A DNA stretch of 64,000 nt from NCBI GenBank assembly GCA_963580455.1, contig OY756960.1:1860001-1924000 (forward strand), read 5' to 3'. A program made the translations under genes and the position numbers. How positions within the stretch are numbered: position 1 is the stretch's first letter; each line of letters begins with the position of its first letter. Below, one piece after another: positions 10,377-22,889 of this stretch. This DNA comes from Euonymus europaeus. Taxonomy: Eukaryota; Streptophyta; Magnoliopsida; Celastrales; Celastraceae. Below the pieces are notes generated by a model that saw only the letters and a list, made by a program, of their open reading frames with translations, was not told the DNA's origin and did not search any database.

Positions 10377-12452
10377 GTTTCTTTGCGTAAACGGTTTTAT
10401 GAATATCCGTTGACTCCGAGTTCTGAATTCTATGATTTTTAGCTTGATTTCACACTACTTTTTGAGCTCTAAAATCCTGGCCTTTCGGTTTTTGATTTCA
10501 GAACTCGTGGTTAGTAGGTATCCTTTCATCTAGTTTGCCGCAAAATGTGGTTTCTTTACGTAAACGGCTTTATGAATATCCGTCGCCTCCAAGTTCTGAA
10601 TTCGGTGATTTTTAGCTTGATTTCACACTACTTTTCGAGCTCTACAATCCTGGCCTTTCGGTTTTTTATTTCAGAACTCATGGATAGTAGGTATCCTTTC
10701 ATCTAGTTTGCCTCAAAATGTGGTTTCTTTACGTAAACGGCTTTATGAATATCCGTCGCCTCAGAGTTCTGAATTCATTGATTTTTAGCTTGATTTCACA
10801 CTACTTTTGGAGCTCTACAATCCTGGAGTTTTGGATTTTGATTTCAGAACTCGTGGCTAGTAGGTCTCGTTTCACCTAGTTAGCCGCGAAATGTGGTTTC
10901 TTTACGTAAACGGTTTTATGAATATCCGTTGACTCCGAGTTCTGAATTCTATGATTTTTAGCTACATTTCACACTACTTTTCGAGCTCTACAATCCTGGA
11001 GTTTCGGATTTTGATTTCAGAAATCGTGGCTAGTAGGTCTTATTTCACCTAGTTAGCCGCGAAATGTGGTTTCTTTACGAAAACGATTTTATGAATATTC
11101 GTTGACTACGAGTTCTGAATTCGGTGAGTTTTAGCTTGATTTCATACTACTTTTCGAGCTCTACTATCCTGGCATTTCGGATTTTGATTTCAGAACTCGT
11201 GGCTAGTAGGTCTCGATTCACCTATTTAGCCGCGAAATGTGGTTTCTTTACGTAAACGGTTTTATGAATATCCGTTGACTCCGAGTTCTGAATTCTATGA
11301 TTTTTAGCTTGACTTCACACTACTTTTCGAGCTCTACAATCCTGGATTTTCGGATTTTGATTTCAGAACTCGTGGTTAGTAGGTCTCGTTTTATCTAGTT
11401 AGCCGCGAAATGTGGTTTCTTTACGTAAACGGTTTTATGAATATCCGTTTACTCGATGTTCTGAATTCGGTGATTTTTAGCTTGATTTCACACTACTTTT
11501 GGAGCTCTACAATTCTGGAGTTTTGGATTTTGATTTCAGAACTCGTGGTTAGTAGGTCTCGTTTCACCTAGTTAGCCGCGAAATGTGGTTTCTTTACGTA
11601 AACGGTTTTATGAATATCCGTTGACTCCGAGTTCTGAATTCTAAGATTTTTAGCTTGATTTTACACTACTTTTTGAGCTCTACAATCCTGGAGTTTCGGA
11701 TTTTGATTTCAGAACTAGTGGCTGGTAGGTCTCGTTTTACCTAGTTAGCCGCGAAATGCGATTTCTTTACGTAAACGGTTTTATGAATATCCGTTGACTC
11801 AAAGTTCTGAATTCGGTGAGTTTTAGCTTGATTTCACACTACTTTTCGAGCTCTACTATCCTGGAATTTCGGATTTTGATTTCAGAACTCGTGGCTTGTA
11901 GGTCTCGATTTACCTATTTAGCCGCGTAATGTGGTTTCTTTACGTAAACGGTTTTATGAATATCCGTTGACTCCGAGTTCTGAATTCGGTGATTTTTAGC
12001 TTGATTTCACACTACTTTTCGAGCTCTACAATCTTGGCTTTTCGGATTTTGATTTCAGAACTCGTGGCTAGTAGGTCTCGTTTCACCTAGTTAGCCGCGA
12101 AATGTGGTTTCTTTACGTAAACGGTTTTATGAATATCTGTTGACTCTGAGTTCTGAATTCTGTGATTTTTAGCTTGATTTCACACTACTTTTCGAGCTCT
12201 ACAATCTTGGAGTTTCAGATTTTTATTTCAGAACTCGTGGCTAGTAGGTCTCGTTTCACCTCGTTAGCCGCGAAATGTGGTTTCTTTGAGTAAACGGTTT
12301 TATGAATATCCGTTGACTCCGAGTTCTGAATTGGGTGATTTTTAGCTTGATTTCACACTACTTTTCGAGCTCTACAATCCTGGCATTTCAGATTTTGATT
12401 TCAGAACTCGTGGCTAGTAGGTCTCGTTTCACCTAGTTTGCCGCAAAATGTG
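10377..12452 (+). repeat. HOR A2, copy 2 (12 monomers, 2076 bp)
   Basis: Matches 5707-7782 monomer for monomer at an offset of 4670 bp, with only scattered substitutions (tcagagttc for tccgagttc near 10761; aattctgg near 11512). The last monomer ends in gtttgccgcaaaatg, an ending that belongs to monomer 2 of the HOR. It is therefore a hybrid created at the join with copy 3. Confidence 0.9.
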
Positions 12453-14182
12453 GTTTCTTTACGTAAACGGCTTTATGAATATCCGTCGCCTCCGAGTTCT
12501 GAATTCATTGATTTTTAGCTTGATTTCACACTACTTTTGGAGCTCTACAATCCTGGAGTTTTGGATTTTGATTTCAGAACTCGTGGCTAGTAGGTCTCGT
12601 TTCACCTAGTTAGCCGCGAAATGTGGTTTCTTTACGTAAACGGTTTTATGAATATCCGTTGACTCCGAGTTCTGAATTCTATGATTTTTAGCTACATTTC
12701 ACACTACTTTTCGAGCTCTACAATCCTGGAGTTTCGGATTTTGATTTCAGAAATCGTGGCTAGTAGGTCTTATTTCACCTAGTTAGCCGCGAAATGTGGT
12801 TTCTTTACGAAAACGATTTTATGAATATTCGTTGACTACGAGTTCTGAATTCGGTGAGTTTTAGCTTGATTTCATACTACTTTTCGAGCTCCACTATCCT
12901 GGCATTTCGGATTTTGATTTCAGAACTCGTGGCTAGTAGGTCTCGATTCACCTATTTAGCCGCGAAATGTGGTTTCTTTACGTAAACGGTTTTATGAATA
13001 TCCGTTGACTCCGAGTTCTGAATTCTATGATTTTTAGCTTGACTTCACACTACTTTTCGAGCTCTACAATCCTGGATTTTCGGATTTTGATTTCAGAACT
13101 CGTGGCTAGTAGGTCTCGTTTTATCTAGTTAGCCGCGAAATGTGGTTTCTTTACGTAAACGGTTTTATGAATATCCGTTTACTCGATGTTCTGAATTCGG
13201 TGATTTTTAGCTTGATTTCACACTACTTTTGGAGCTCTACAATCCTGGAGTTTTTGATTTTGATTTCAGAACTCGTGGTTAGTAGGTCTCGTTTCACCTA
13301 ATTAGCCGCGAAATGTGGTTTCTTTACGTAAACGGTTTTATGAATATCCGTTGACTCCGAGTTCTGAATTCTAAGATTTTTAGCTTGATTTTACACTACT
13401 TTTCGAGCTCTACAATCCTGGAGTTTCGGATTTTGATTTCAGAACTAGTGGCTGGTAGGTCTCGTTTTACCTAGTTAGCCGCGAAATGCGATTTCTTTAC
13501 GTAAACGGTTTTATGAATATCCGTTGACTCAAAGTTTTGAATTCGGTGAGTTTTAGCTTGATTTCACACTACTTTTCGAGCTCTACTATCCTGGCATTTC
13601 GGATTTTGATTTCAGAACTCGTGGCTAGTAGGTCTCGATTTACCTATTTAGCCGCGTAATGTGGTTTCTTTACGTAAACGGTTTTATGAATATCCGTTGA
13701 CTCCGAGTTCTGAATTCGGTGATTTTTAGCTAGATTTCACACTACTTTTCGAGCTCTACAATCTTGGCTTTTCGGATTTTGATTTCAGAACTCGTGGCTA
13801 GTAGGTCTCGTTTCACCTAGTTAGCCGCGAAATGTGGTTTCTTTACGTAAACGGTTTTATGAATATCTGTTGACTCTGAGTTCTGAATTCTGTGATTTTT
13901 AGCTTGATTTCACACTACTTTTCGAGCTCTACAATCTTGGAGTTTCAGATTTTTATTTCAGAACTCGTGGCTAGTAGGTCTCGTTTCACCTAGTTAGCCG
14001 CGAAATGTGGTTTCTTTGAGTAAACGGTTTTATGAATATCCGTTGACTCCGAGTTCTGAATTCGGTGATTTTTAGCTTGATTTAACACTACTTTTCGAGC
14101 TCTACAATCCTGGCATTTCAGATTTTGATTTCAGAACTCGTGGCTAGTAGGTCTCGTTTCACCTAGTTAGCCGCGAAACGTG
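12453..14182 (+). repeat. HOR A2, copy 3 (10 monomers, 1730 bp; lacks monomers 1 and 2)
   Basis: Starts with the ggctttatgaatatccgtcgcc monomer, which is number 3 of the 12-monomer unit, and matches 10723 onward at an offset of exactly 1730 bp. The missing first two monomers and the hybrid ending just before it point to unequal exchange between monomer 12 of one copy and monomer 2 of another. Confidence 0.9.
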
Positions 14183-16258
14183 GTTTCTTTACGTAAACGG
14201 TTTTATGAATATCCGTTGACTCCGAGTTCTGAATTCATTGATTTTTAGCTTGATTTCACACTACTTTTCGAGCTCTAAAATCCTGGCCTTTAGGTTTTTG
14301 ATTTCAGAACTCGTGGTTAATAGGTATCCTTTCATCTAGTTTGTCGCGAAATGTGGTTTCTTTAAGTAAACGGTTTTATGAATATCTGTTGACTCCGAGT
14401 TCTGAATTCATTGATTTTTAGCTTGATTTCACACTACTTTTCGAGCTCTACAATCCTGGAATTTTGGATTTTGATTTCAGAACTCGTGGCTAGTAGGTCT
14501 CGTTTCACCTAGTTAGCCGCGAAATGTGGTTTCTTTACGTAAACGGTTTTATGAATATCCGTTGACTCCAAGTTCTGAATTCTGTGCTTTTTTGGCTTGA
14601 TTTCACACTACTTTTCGAGCTCTACAATCCTGGAGTTTCGGATTTTGATTTCAGAACTCGTGGCTAGTAGGTCTCGTTTCACCTAGTTAGCCGCAAAATG
14701 TGGTTTCTTTACGTAAACGGTTTTGTGAATGTCCATTGATTCCGAGTTCTGAATTCTGTGATTTTTAGCTAGATTTCAAACTACTTTTGGAGCTCAAAAA
14801 TCCTGGAGTTTTGGATTTTGATTTCAGAATTCGTGGCCAGTAGGTCTCATTTCACCTAGTTAGCCGCGAAATGTGGTTTCTTTACGTAAACGGTTTTATG
14901 AATATCCGTTGACTCCGAGTTCTGAATTCTGTGATTTTTAGCTTGATTTCACACTACTTTTCGAGCTCTACAATCTTAGAGGTTTGGATTTTGATTTCAG
15001 AACTCGTGGCTAGTAGGTCTCGTTTCACCTAGTTAGCCGCGAAATGTGGTTTCTTTACGTAAACGGTTTTATGAATATCCGTTGACTCCAAGTTCTGAAT
15101 TCGGTGATTTTTAGCTTGATTTCACACTACTTTTTGAGCTCTACAATCCTGTCCTTTCGGTTTTTGATTTCAGAACTGGTGGCTAGTAGGTTTCTTTTCA
15201 TCTAGTTTGCCGCGAAATGTCGTTTTTTTACGTAAACGGTTTTACGAATATCCGTTGACTCCGCGTTCTGAATTCGGTGATTTTTAGCTTGATTTCACAC
15301 TACTTTTCGAGCTCTACAATCCTGGCGTTTCGGATTTTGATTTCAGAACTCGTGGTAGTAGGTCTCGTTTCACCTAGTTAGCCGCAAAATGTGGTTCGTT
15401 TACGTAAACGGTTTTATGAATGTCCATTGACTCCGAGTTCTGAATTCTGTGATTTTTAGCTTGATTTCACACTACTTTTCGAGCTCTACAATCTTAGAGG
15501 TTTTGATTTTGATTTCAGAATTCGTGGCTAGTAGCTCTCATTTCACCTAGTTAGCCGCGAAATGTGGTTTCTTTACGTAAACGGTTTTATGAATATCCGT
15601 TGACTCCAAGTTCTGAATTCGGTGATTTTTAGCTTGATTTCACACTACTTTTCGAGCTCTACAATCCTAGCCTTTCGGATTTTGATTTCAGAACTCGTGG
15701 CTAGTAGGTCTCGTTTCACCTAGTTAGCCGCGAAATGTGGTTTCTTTACGTAAACGGTTTTATGAATATCCGTTGACTCCGAGTTCTGAATTCTGTGATT
15801 TTTAGCTTGATTTCACACTAGTTTTCGAGCTCTACAATCCTGCAGATTCGGATTTTGATTTCAGAATTCGTGGCTAGTAGGTCTCGTTTCACCTAGTTAG
15901 CCGCGAAATGTGGTTTCTTTACGTAAACGGTTTTACGAATATCCGCTGACTCCAAATTCTGAATTCGGTGATTTTTAGCTTGATTTCACACTACTTTTCG
16001 AGCTCTACAATCCTGGCCTTTCGGATTTTGATTTCAGAACTCGTGGCTAGTAGGTCTCGTTTCACCTAGTTAGCCGCGAAATGTGGTTTCTTTACGTAAA
16101 CGGTTTTATGAATATCCGTTGACTCCGAGTTCTGAATTCGGTGATTTTTAGCTTGATTTCACACTACTTTTCGAGCTCTACAATCCTGGCCTTTCGGATT
16201 TTGATTTCAGAACTCGTGGCTAGTAGGTATAGTTTCATCTAGTTTGCCGCAAAATGTG

Positions 16259-16374
16259 GTTTTTTTACGTAAACGGTTTTATGAATATCCGTTGACTCCG
16301 AGTTCTGAATTCGGTGATTTTTAGCTTGATTTCACACTACTTTTCGAGCTCTATAATCCTAGCCGCGAAATGTG
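16259..16374 (+). repeat. Truncated 116-bp monomer (57-bp internal deletion), copy 1
   Basis: gagctctataatcct is joined directly to agccgcgaaatg, removing the region from the inverted-repeat right arm to the ctagtagg motif. The short match taatcct/ttag at the junction could be microhomology between the ends (inference). Confidence 0.9.
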
Positions 16375-17585
16375 GTTTCTTTACGTAAACGGTTTTATGA
16401 ATATCCGTTGACTCCGAGTTCTGTATTCATTGATTTTTAGCTTGATTTCACACTAGTTTTCGAGCTCTACAATCCTGGCATTTCGGATTTTGATTTCAGA
16501 ACTCGTGGCTAGTAGGTCTCGTTTCACCTAGTTAGCCGCGAAATGTGGTTTCTTTACGTAAACGGTTTTATGAATATACGTTGACTCCGAGTTCTGAATT
16601 CGGTGATTTTTAGCTTGATTTCACACTAATTTTTGAGCTCTACAATCCTGGAGTTTCGGATTTTTATTTCAGAACTCGTGGCTAGTAGGTCTCGTTTCAC
16701 CTAGTTAGCCGCGAAATGTGGTTTCTTTCCGTAAACGGTTTTATGATTATCCGTTGACTCTGAGATTTGAATTCTGTGATTTTTAGCTTGATTTCACACT
16801 ATTTTTCGAGCTCTACAATCCTGGCATTTCGGATTTTGATTTCAGAACTCGTGGCTAGTAGGTATCGTTTCACCTAGTTAGCCGCGAAATGTGGTTTCTT
16901 TACGTAAACGGTTTTATGAATATACGTTGACTCCGAGTTCTGAATTCGGTGATTTTTAGCTTGATTTCACACTACTTTTCGAGCTCTACAATCCTGGCAT
17001 TTCGGATTTTTATTTCAGAACTCGTGGCTAGTAGGTCTCGTTTCACCTAGTTAGCCGCGAAATGTGGTTTCTTTACGTAAACGGTTTTATGAATATACGT
17101 TGACTCCGAGTTCTGAATTCGGTGATTTTTAGCTTGATTTCACACTACTTTTCGAGCTCTACAATCCTGGCGTTTCGGATTTTTATTTCAGAACTCGTGG
17201 CTAGTAGGTCTCGTTTCACCTAGTTAGCCGCGAAATGTGGTTTCTTTACGTAAACGGTTTTATGAATATATGTTGACTCCGAGTTCTTAATTTGGTTATT
17301 TTTAGCTTGATTTCACACTAATTTTCGAGCTCTACAATCCTAGAATTTCGGATTTTTATTTCAGAACTCGTTGCTAGTAGGTCTCGTTTCACCTAGTTAG
17401 CCGCGAAATGTGGTTTCTTTACGTAAACGGTTTTATGAATATACGTTGACTCCGAGTTCTTAATTCGGTTATTTTTAGATTAATTTCACACTAATTTTTG
17501 AGCTCTACAATCCTGGCATTTCGGATTTTTATTTCAGAACTCGTGGCTAGTAGGTCTCGTTTCACCTAGTTAGCCGCGAAATGTG

Positions 17586-17701
17586 GTTTCTTTACGTAAA
17601 CGGTTTTATGAATATCCGTTGACTCCGAGTTCTGAATTCGGTGATTATTAGCTTGATTTGACACTACTTTTCGAGCTCTGTAATCCTAGCCGCGAAATGT
17701 T
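17586..17701 (+). repeat. Truncated 116-bp monomer (57-bp internal deletion), copy 2
   Basis: The same junction as at 16259-16374 (gagctctgtaatcct joined to agccgcg). An identical breakpoint means that the deletion arose once and was then spread by duplication. Confidence 0.9.
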
Positions 17702-18912
17702 GTTTCTTAACGTAAACGGTGTTATGAATATCCGTTGACTCCGAGTTCTGAATTCATTGATTTTTAGCTTGATTTCACACTACTTTTCGAGCTCTACAAT
17801 CCTGGCATTTCGGATTTTGATTTCAGAACTCGTGGTTAGTAGGTCTCGTTTCACCTAGTTAGCCGCGAAATGTGGTTTCTTTACGTAAACGGTTTTATGA
17901 ATATACGTTGACTCCGAGTTATGAATTCGGTGATTTTTAGCTTGATTTCACACTAATTTTTGAGCTCTACAATCCTGGCGTTTCGGATTTTTATTTCAGA
18001 ACTCGTGGCTAGTAGGTCTCGTTTCACCTAGTTAGCCGCGAAATGTGGTTTCTTTACGTAAACGGTTTTATGAATATACGTTGACTCCGAGTTCTGAATT
18101 CCGTGATTTTTAGCTTGATTTCACACTACTTTTCGAGCTCTACAATCCTGGCGTTTCGGATTTTTATTTCAGAACTCGTGGCTAGTAGGTCTCGTTTCAC
18201 CTAGTTAGCCGCGAAATGTGGTTTCTTTACGTAAACGGTTTTATGAATATATGTTGACTCCGAGTTCTTAATTTGGTTATTTTTAGCTTAATTTCACACT
18301 AATTTTTGAGCTCTACAATCCTGGCATTTCGGATTTTTATTTCAGAACTCGTGGCTAGTTGGTCTCGTTTCACCTAGTTAGCCGCGAAATGTGGTTTCTT
18401 TACGTAAACGGTTTTATGAATATCCGTTGACTCCGAGTTCTGAATTCGGTGATTTTTAGCTTGATTTGACACTACTTTTCGAGCTCTACAATCTTGGCAT
18501 TTCAGATATTGATTTCCGAACTCGTGGCTAGTAGGTCTCGTTTCACCTAGTTAGCCGCGAAATGTGGTTTCTTTACGTAAACGGTTTTATGAATATTCGT
18601 TGACTCCGAGTTCTGAATTCGGTGATTTTTAGCTTGATTTCACACTACTTTTCGAGCTCTACAATCCTGGCATTTCGGATTTTGATTTCAGAACTCCTGG
18701 CTAGTTGGTCTCGTTTCACCTAGTTGGCCGCGAAATGTGGTTTCTTTACGTAAACGGTTTTATGAATATCCGTTGACTCCGAGTTCTTAATTCGGTGATT
18801 TTTAGCTTGATTTCACACTACTTTCCGAGCTCCACAATGCTGGCATTTCGGATTTTGATTTCAGAACTCGTGGCTAGTAGGCCTCGTTTCACCTAGTTAG
18901 CCGCGAAATGTG

Positions 18913-20468
18913 GTTTCTTTACATAAACGGTTTTATGAATATCCCTTGACTCCGAGTTCTGAATTCGGTGATTTTTAGCTTGATTTCACACTATTTTTCG
19001 AGCTCTACAATCCTGGCGTTTTGGATATTGATTTCAGAACTCGTGGCTAGTAGGTCGCGTTTCACCTAGTTAGCCGCGAAATGTGGTTTCTTTACTTAAA
19101 CGGTTTTATGAATATCTGTTGACTCCGAGTTCTGAATTCTAAGATTTTTAGCTTGATTTCACACTAATTTTAAGCTCTACAATCCTGGCATTTCGGATTT
19201 TTATTTCAAAACTCGTGGCTAGTAGGTCTCGTTTCACCTAGTTAGCCGCGAAATGTAGTTTCTTTCCGTAAACGGTTTTATGAATATCCGTTGACTCCGA
19301 GTTCTGAATTCTGTGATTTTTAGCTTGATTTCACAGTACTTTTGGAGATCTACAATCTTGGATTGTCGGATTTTTATTTCAGAACTCGTGGCTAGTAGGT
19401 CTCGTTTCACCTAGTTAGCCGCAAAATGTGGTTTCTTTACGTAAACGGTTTTATGAATATCCGTTGACTCCGAGTTTTGAATTCTGTGATTTTTAGCTTG
19501 ATTTCACACTATTTTTCGAGCTCTAAAATCCTGGCCTTTCGGTTTTTGATTTCAGAACTCGTGGCTAGTAGATATCGTTTCATCTAGTTTGCCGCGAAAT
19601 GTGGTTTTTTTACGTTAACGGTTTTATGAATATCAGTTGACTCCGAGTTCTGAATTCGGTGATTTTTAGCTTGATTTCACACTACTTTTCGAGCTCTACA
19701 ATCCTGGAATTTCAGATTTTGATTTCAGAACTCGTGGCTAGTAGGTCTCGTTTCACCTAGTTGGCCGCGAAATGTGGTTTCTTTACGTAAACTGTTTTAT
19801 GAATATCCGTTGACTCCGAGTTCTGAATTCGGTGATTTTTAGCTTGATTTCACACTACTTTCCGAGCTCCACAATGCTGGAATTTCGGATTTTGATTTCA
19901 GAACTCGTGGCTAGTAGGTCTCGTTTCACCTAGTTAGCCGCGAAATGTGGTTTCTTTACATAAACGGGTTTATGAATATCCGTTGACTCCGAGTTCTGAA
20001 TTCGGTGATTTTTAGCTTGATTTCACACTACTTTTCGAGCTCTTCAATCCTGGCTTTTTGGATTTTGATTTCAGAACTCGTGGCTAGTAGGTCTCGTTTC
20101 ACCTAGTTAGCCGCGAAATGTGGTTTCTTTACATAAACGGTTTTATTAATATCCCTTGACTCCGAGTTCTGAATTCGGTGATTTTTAGCTTGATTTCACA
20201 CTATTTTTCGAGCTCTTCAATCCAGGCGTTGTGGATTTTGATTTCAGAACTCGTGGCTAGTAGGTCTCGTTTCACCTAGTTAGCCGCGAAATGTGGTTTC
20301 TTTACTTAAACGGTTTTATGAATATCCGTTGACTTCGAGTTCTGCATTCTAAGATTTTTAGCTTGATTTCACACTACTTTTCGAGCTCTACAATGCTGGC
20401 ATTTCGGATTTTGATTTCAGAACTCGTGGCTAGTAGGTCTCGTTTCACCTAGTTAGCCGCGAAATGTG
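18913..20468 (+). repeat. HOR A3, 9-monomer copy (1556 bp)
   Basis: Begins with the acataaacgg monomer that contains ggcgttttggatattg (near 19025). The equivalent monomer recurs at 20581 and 23002. Diagnostic order: ggatattg, acttaaacgg with cactaattttaagctc (a 2-base deletion that destroys SacI), ctttccgtaaac, cttggattgtcgg, tagatatcgtttcatcta (EcoRV GATATC), gttggccgcg, ctttccgagctcc. Confidence 0.85.
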
Positions 20469-22889
20469 GTTTCTTTACATAAACGGTTTTATGAATATCC
20501 GTTGACTCCGAGTTCTGAATTCGGTGATTTTTAGCTTGATTTCACACTATTTTTCGAGCTCTACAATCCTGGCGTTTTGGATATTGATTTCAGAACTCGT
20601 GGCTAGTAGGTCGCGTTTCACCTAGTTAGCCGCGAAATGTGGTTTCTTTACTTAAACGGTTTTATGAATATCTGTTGACTCCGAGTTCTGAATTCTAAGA
20701 TTTTTAGCTTGATTTCACACTAATTTTAAGCTCTACAATCCTGGAATTTCGGATTTTGATTTCAAAACTCGTGGCTAGTAGGTCTCGTTTCACCTAGTTA
20801 GCCGCGAAATGTGGTTTCTTTCCGTAAACGGTTTTATGAATATCCGTTGACTCCGAGTTCTGAATTCTGTGATTTTTAGCTTGATTTCACACTACTTTTG
20901 GAGCTCTACAATCTTGGATTGTCGGATTTTTATTTCAGAACTCGTGGCTAGTAGGTCTCGTTTCACCTAGTTAGCCGCAAAATGTGGTTTCTTTACTTAA
21001 ACGGTTTTATGAATATCCGTTGACTCCGAGTTTTGAATTCTGTGATTTTTAGCTTGATTTCACACTATTTTTCGAGCTCTAAAATCCTGGCCTTTCGGTT
21101 TTTGATTTCAGAACTCGTGGCTAGTAGATATCGTTTCATCTAGTTTGCCGCGAAATGTGGTTTTTTTACGTAAACGGTTTTATGAATATCCGTTGACTCC
21201 GAGTTCTGAATTCGGTGATTTTTAGCTTGATTTCACACTACTTTTCGAGCTCTACAATCCTGGAATTTCGGATTTTGATTTCAGAACTCGTGGCTAGTAG
21301 GTCTCGTTTCACCTAGTTGGCCGCGAAATGTGGTTTCTTTACGTAAACGGTTTTATGAATATCCGTTGACTCCGAGTTCTGAATTCGGTGATTTTTAGCT
21401 TGATTTCACACTACTTTCCGAGCTCCACAATGCTGGAATTTCGGATTTTGATTTCAGAACTCGTGGCTAGTAGGTCTCGTTTCACCTAGTTAGCCGCGAA
21501 ATGTGGTTTCTTTACATAAACGGTTTTATGAATATCCGTTGACTCCGAGTTCTGAATTCGGTGATTTTTAGCTTGATTTCACACTACTTTTCGAGCTCTA
21601 CAATGCTGGCATTTCGGATTTTGATTTCAGAACTCGTGGCTAGTAGGTCTCGTTCCACCTAGTTAGCCGCGAAATGTGGTTTCTTTACATAAACGGTTTT
21701 ATTAATATCCCTTGACTCCGAGTTCTGAATTCGGTGATTTTTAGCTTGATTTCACACTATTTTTCGAGCTCTTCAATCCAGGCGTTGTGGATTTTGATTT
21801 CAGAACTCGTGGCTAGTAGGTCTCGTTTCACCTAGTTAGCCGCGAAATGTGGTTTCTTTACTTAAACGGTTTTGTGAATATCCGTTGACTTCGAGTTCTG
21901 CATTCTAAGATTTTTAGCTTGATTTCACACTACTTTTCGAGCTCTACAATGCTGGCATTTCGGATTTTGATTTCAGAACTCGTGGCTAGTAGGTCTCGTT
22001 TCACCTAGTTAGCCGCGAGATGTGGTTTCTTTACATAAACGGTTTTATGAATATCCGTTGACTCCGAGTTCTGAATTCGGTGATTTTTAGCTTGATTTCA
22101 CACTACTTTCCGAGCTCCACGATGCTGGAATTTCGGATTTTGATTTCAGAACTCGTGGCTAGTAGGTCTCGTTTCACCTAGTTAGCCGCGAAATGTGGTT
22201 TCTTTAGATAAACGGTTTTATTAATATCCGTTGACTCCGAGTTCTGAATTCGGTGATTTTTAGCTTGATTTCACACTACTTTTCGAGCTCTACAATGCTG
22301 GCATTTCGTATTTTGATTTCAGAACTCGTGGCTAGTAGGTCTTGTTTCACCTAGTTAGCCGCGAAATGTGGTTTCTTTACATAAACGGTTTTACGAATAT
22401 CCCTTGACTCCGAGTTCTGAATTCGGTGATTTTTAGCTTGATTTCACACTATTTTTCGAGCTCTTCAATCCTGGCGTTGTGGATTTTGGTTTCAGAACTC
22501 GTGGCTAGTAGGTCTCGTTTCACCTAGTTAGCCGCGAAATGTGGTTTCTTTACTTAAACGGTTTTATGAATATCCGTTGACTTCGAGTTCTGCATTCTAA
22601 GATTTTTAGCTTTATTTCACACTATTTTTCGAGCTCTTCAATCCAGGCGTTGTGGATTTTGATTTCAGAACTCGTGGCTAGTAGGTCTCGTTTCACCTAG
22701 TTAGCCGCGAAATGTGGTTTCTTTACTTAAACGGTTTTATGAATATCCGTTGACTTCGAGTTCTGCATTCTAAGATTTTTAGCTTGATTTCACACTACTT
22801 TTCGAGCTCTACAATGCTGGCATTTCGGATTTTGATTTCAGAACTCGTGGCTAGTAGGTCTCGTTTCACCTAGTTAGCCGCGAAATGTG
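20469..22889 (+). repeat. HOR A3, 14-monomer copy (2421 bp)
   Basis: Extends the 9-monomer order with five further monomers rich in acataaacgg and acttaaacgg, caatgctggc, ttcgagttctgcattctaag and caatccaggcgttgtgg. The ttcgagttctgcattc/ccaggcgttgtgg pair is present more than once inside the unit. A copy at 22890 follows at an offset of 2421 bp (14 x 173 minus 1). Confidence 0.88.

Larger units (their letters stand above)
14183..18912 (+). repeat. Heterogeneous subfamily A zone
   Basis: About 27 monomers of varied types without a clean HOR. From about 16560 many carry tatacgttgactccgag, and a subset has gttcttaatt with ggttatttttag. Two monomers share the same internal deletion (16259-16374 and 17586-17701). 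Their 1327-bp spacing equals 8 x 173 minus 57, so a short-lived 8-monomer HOR including the shortened monomer probably existed. No gene is seen. Confidence 0.85.
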
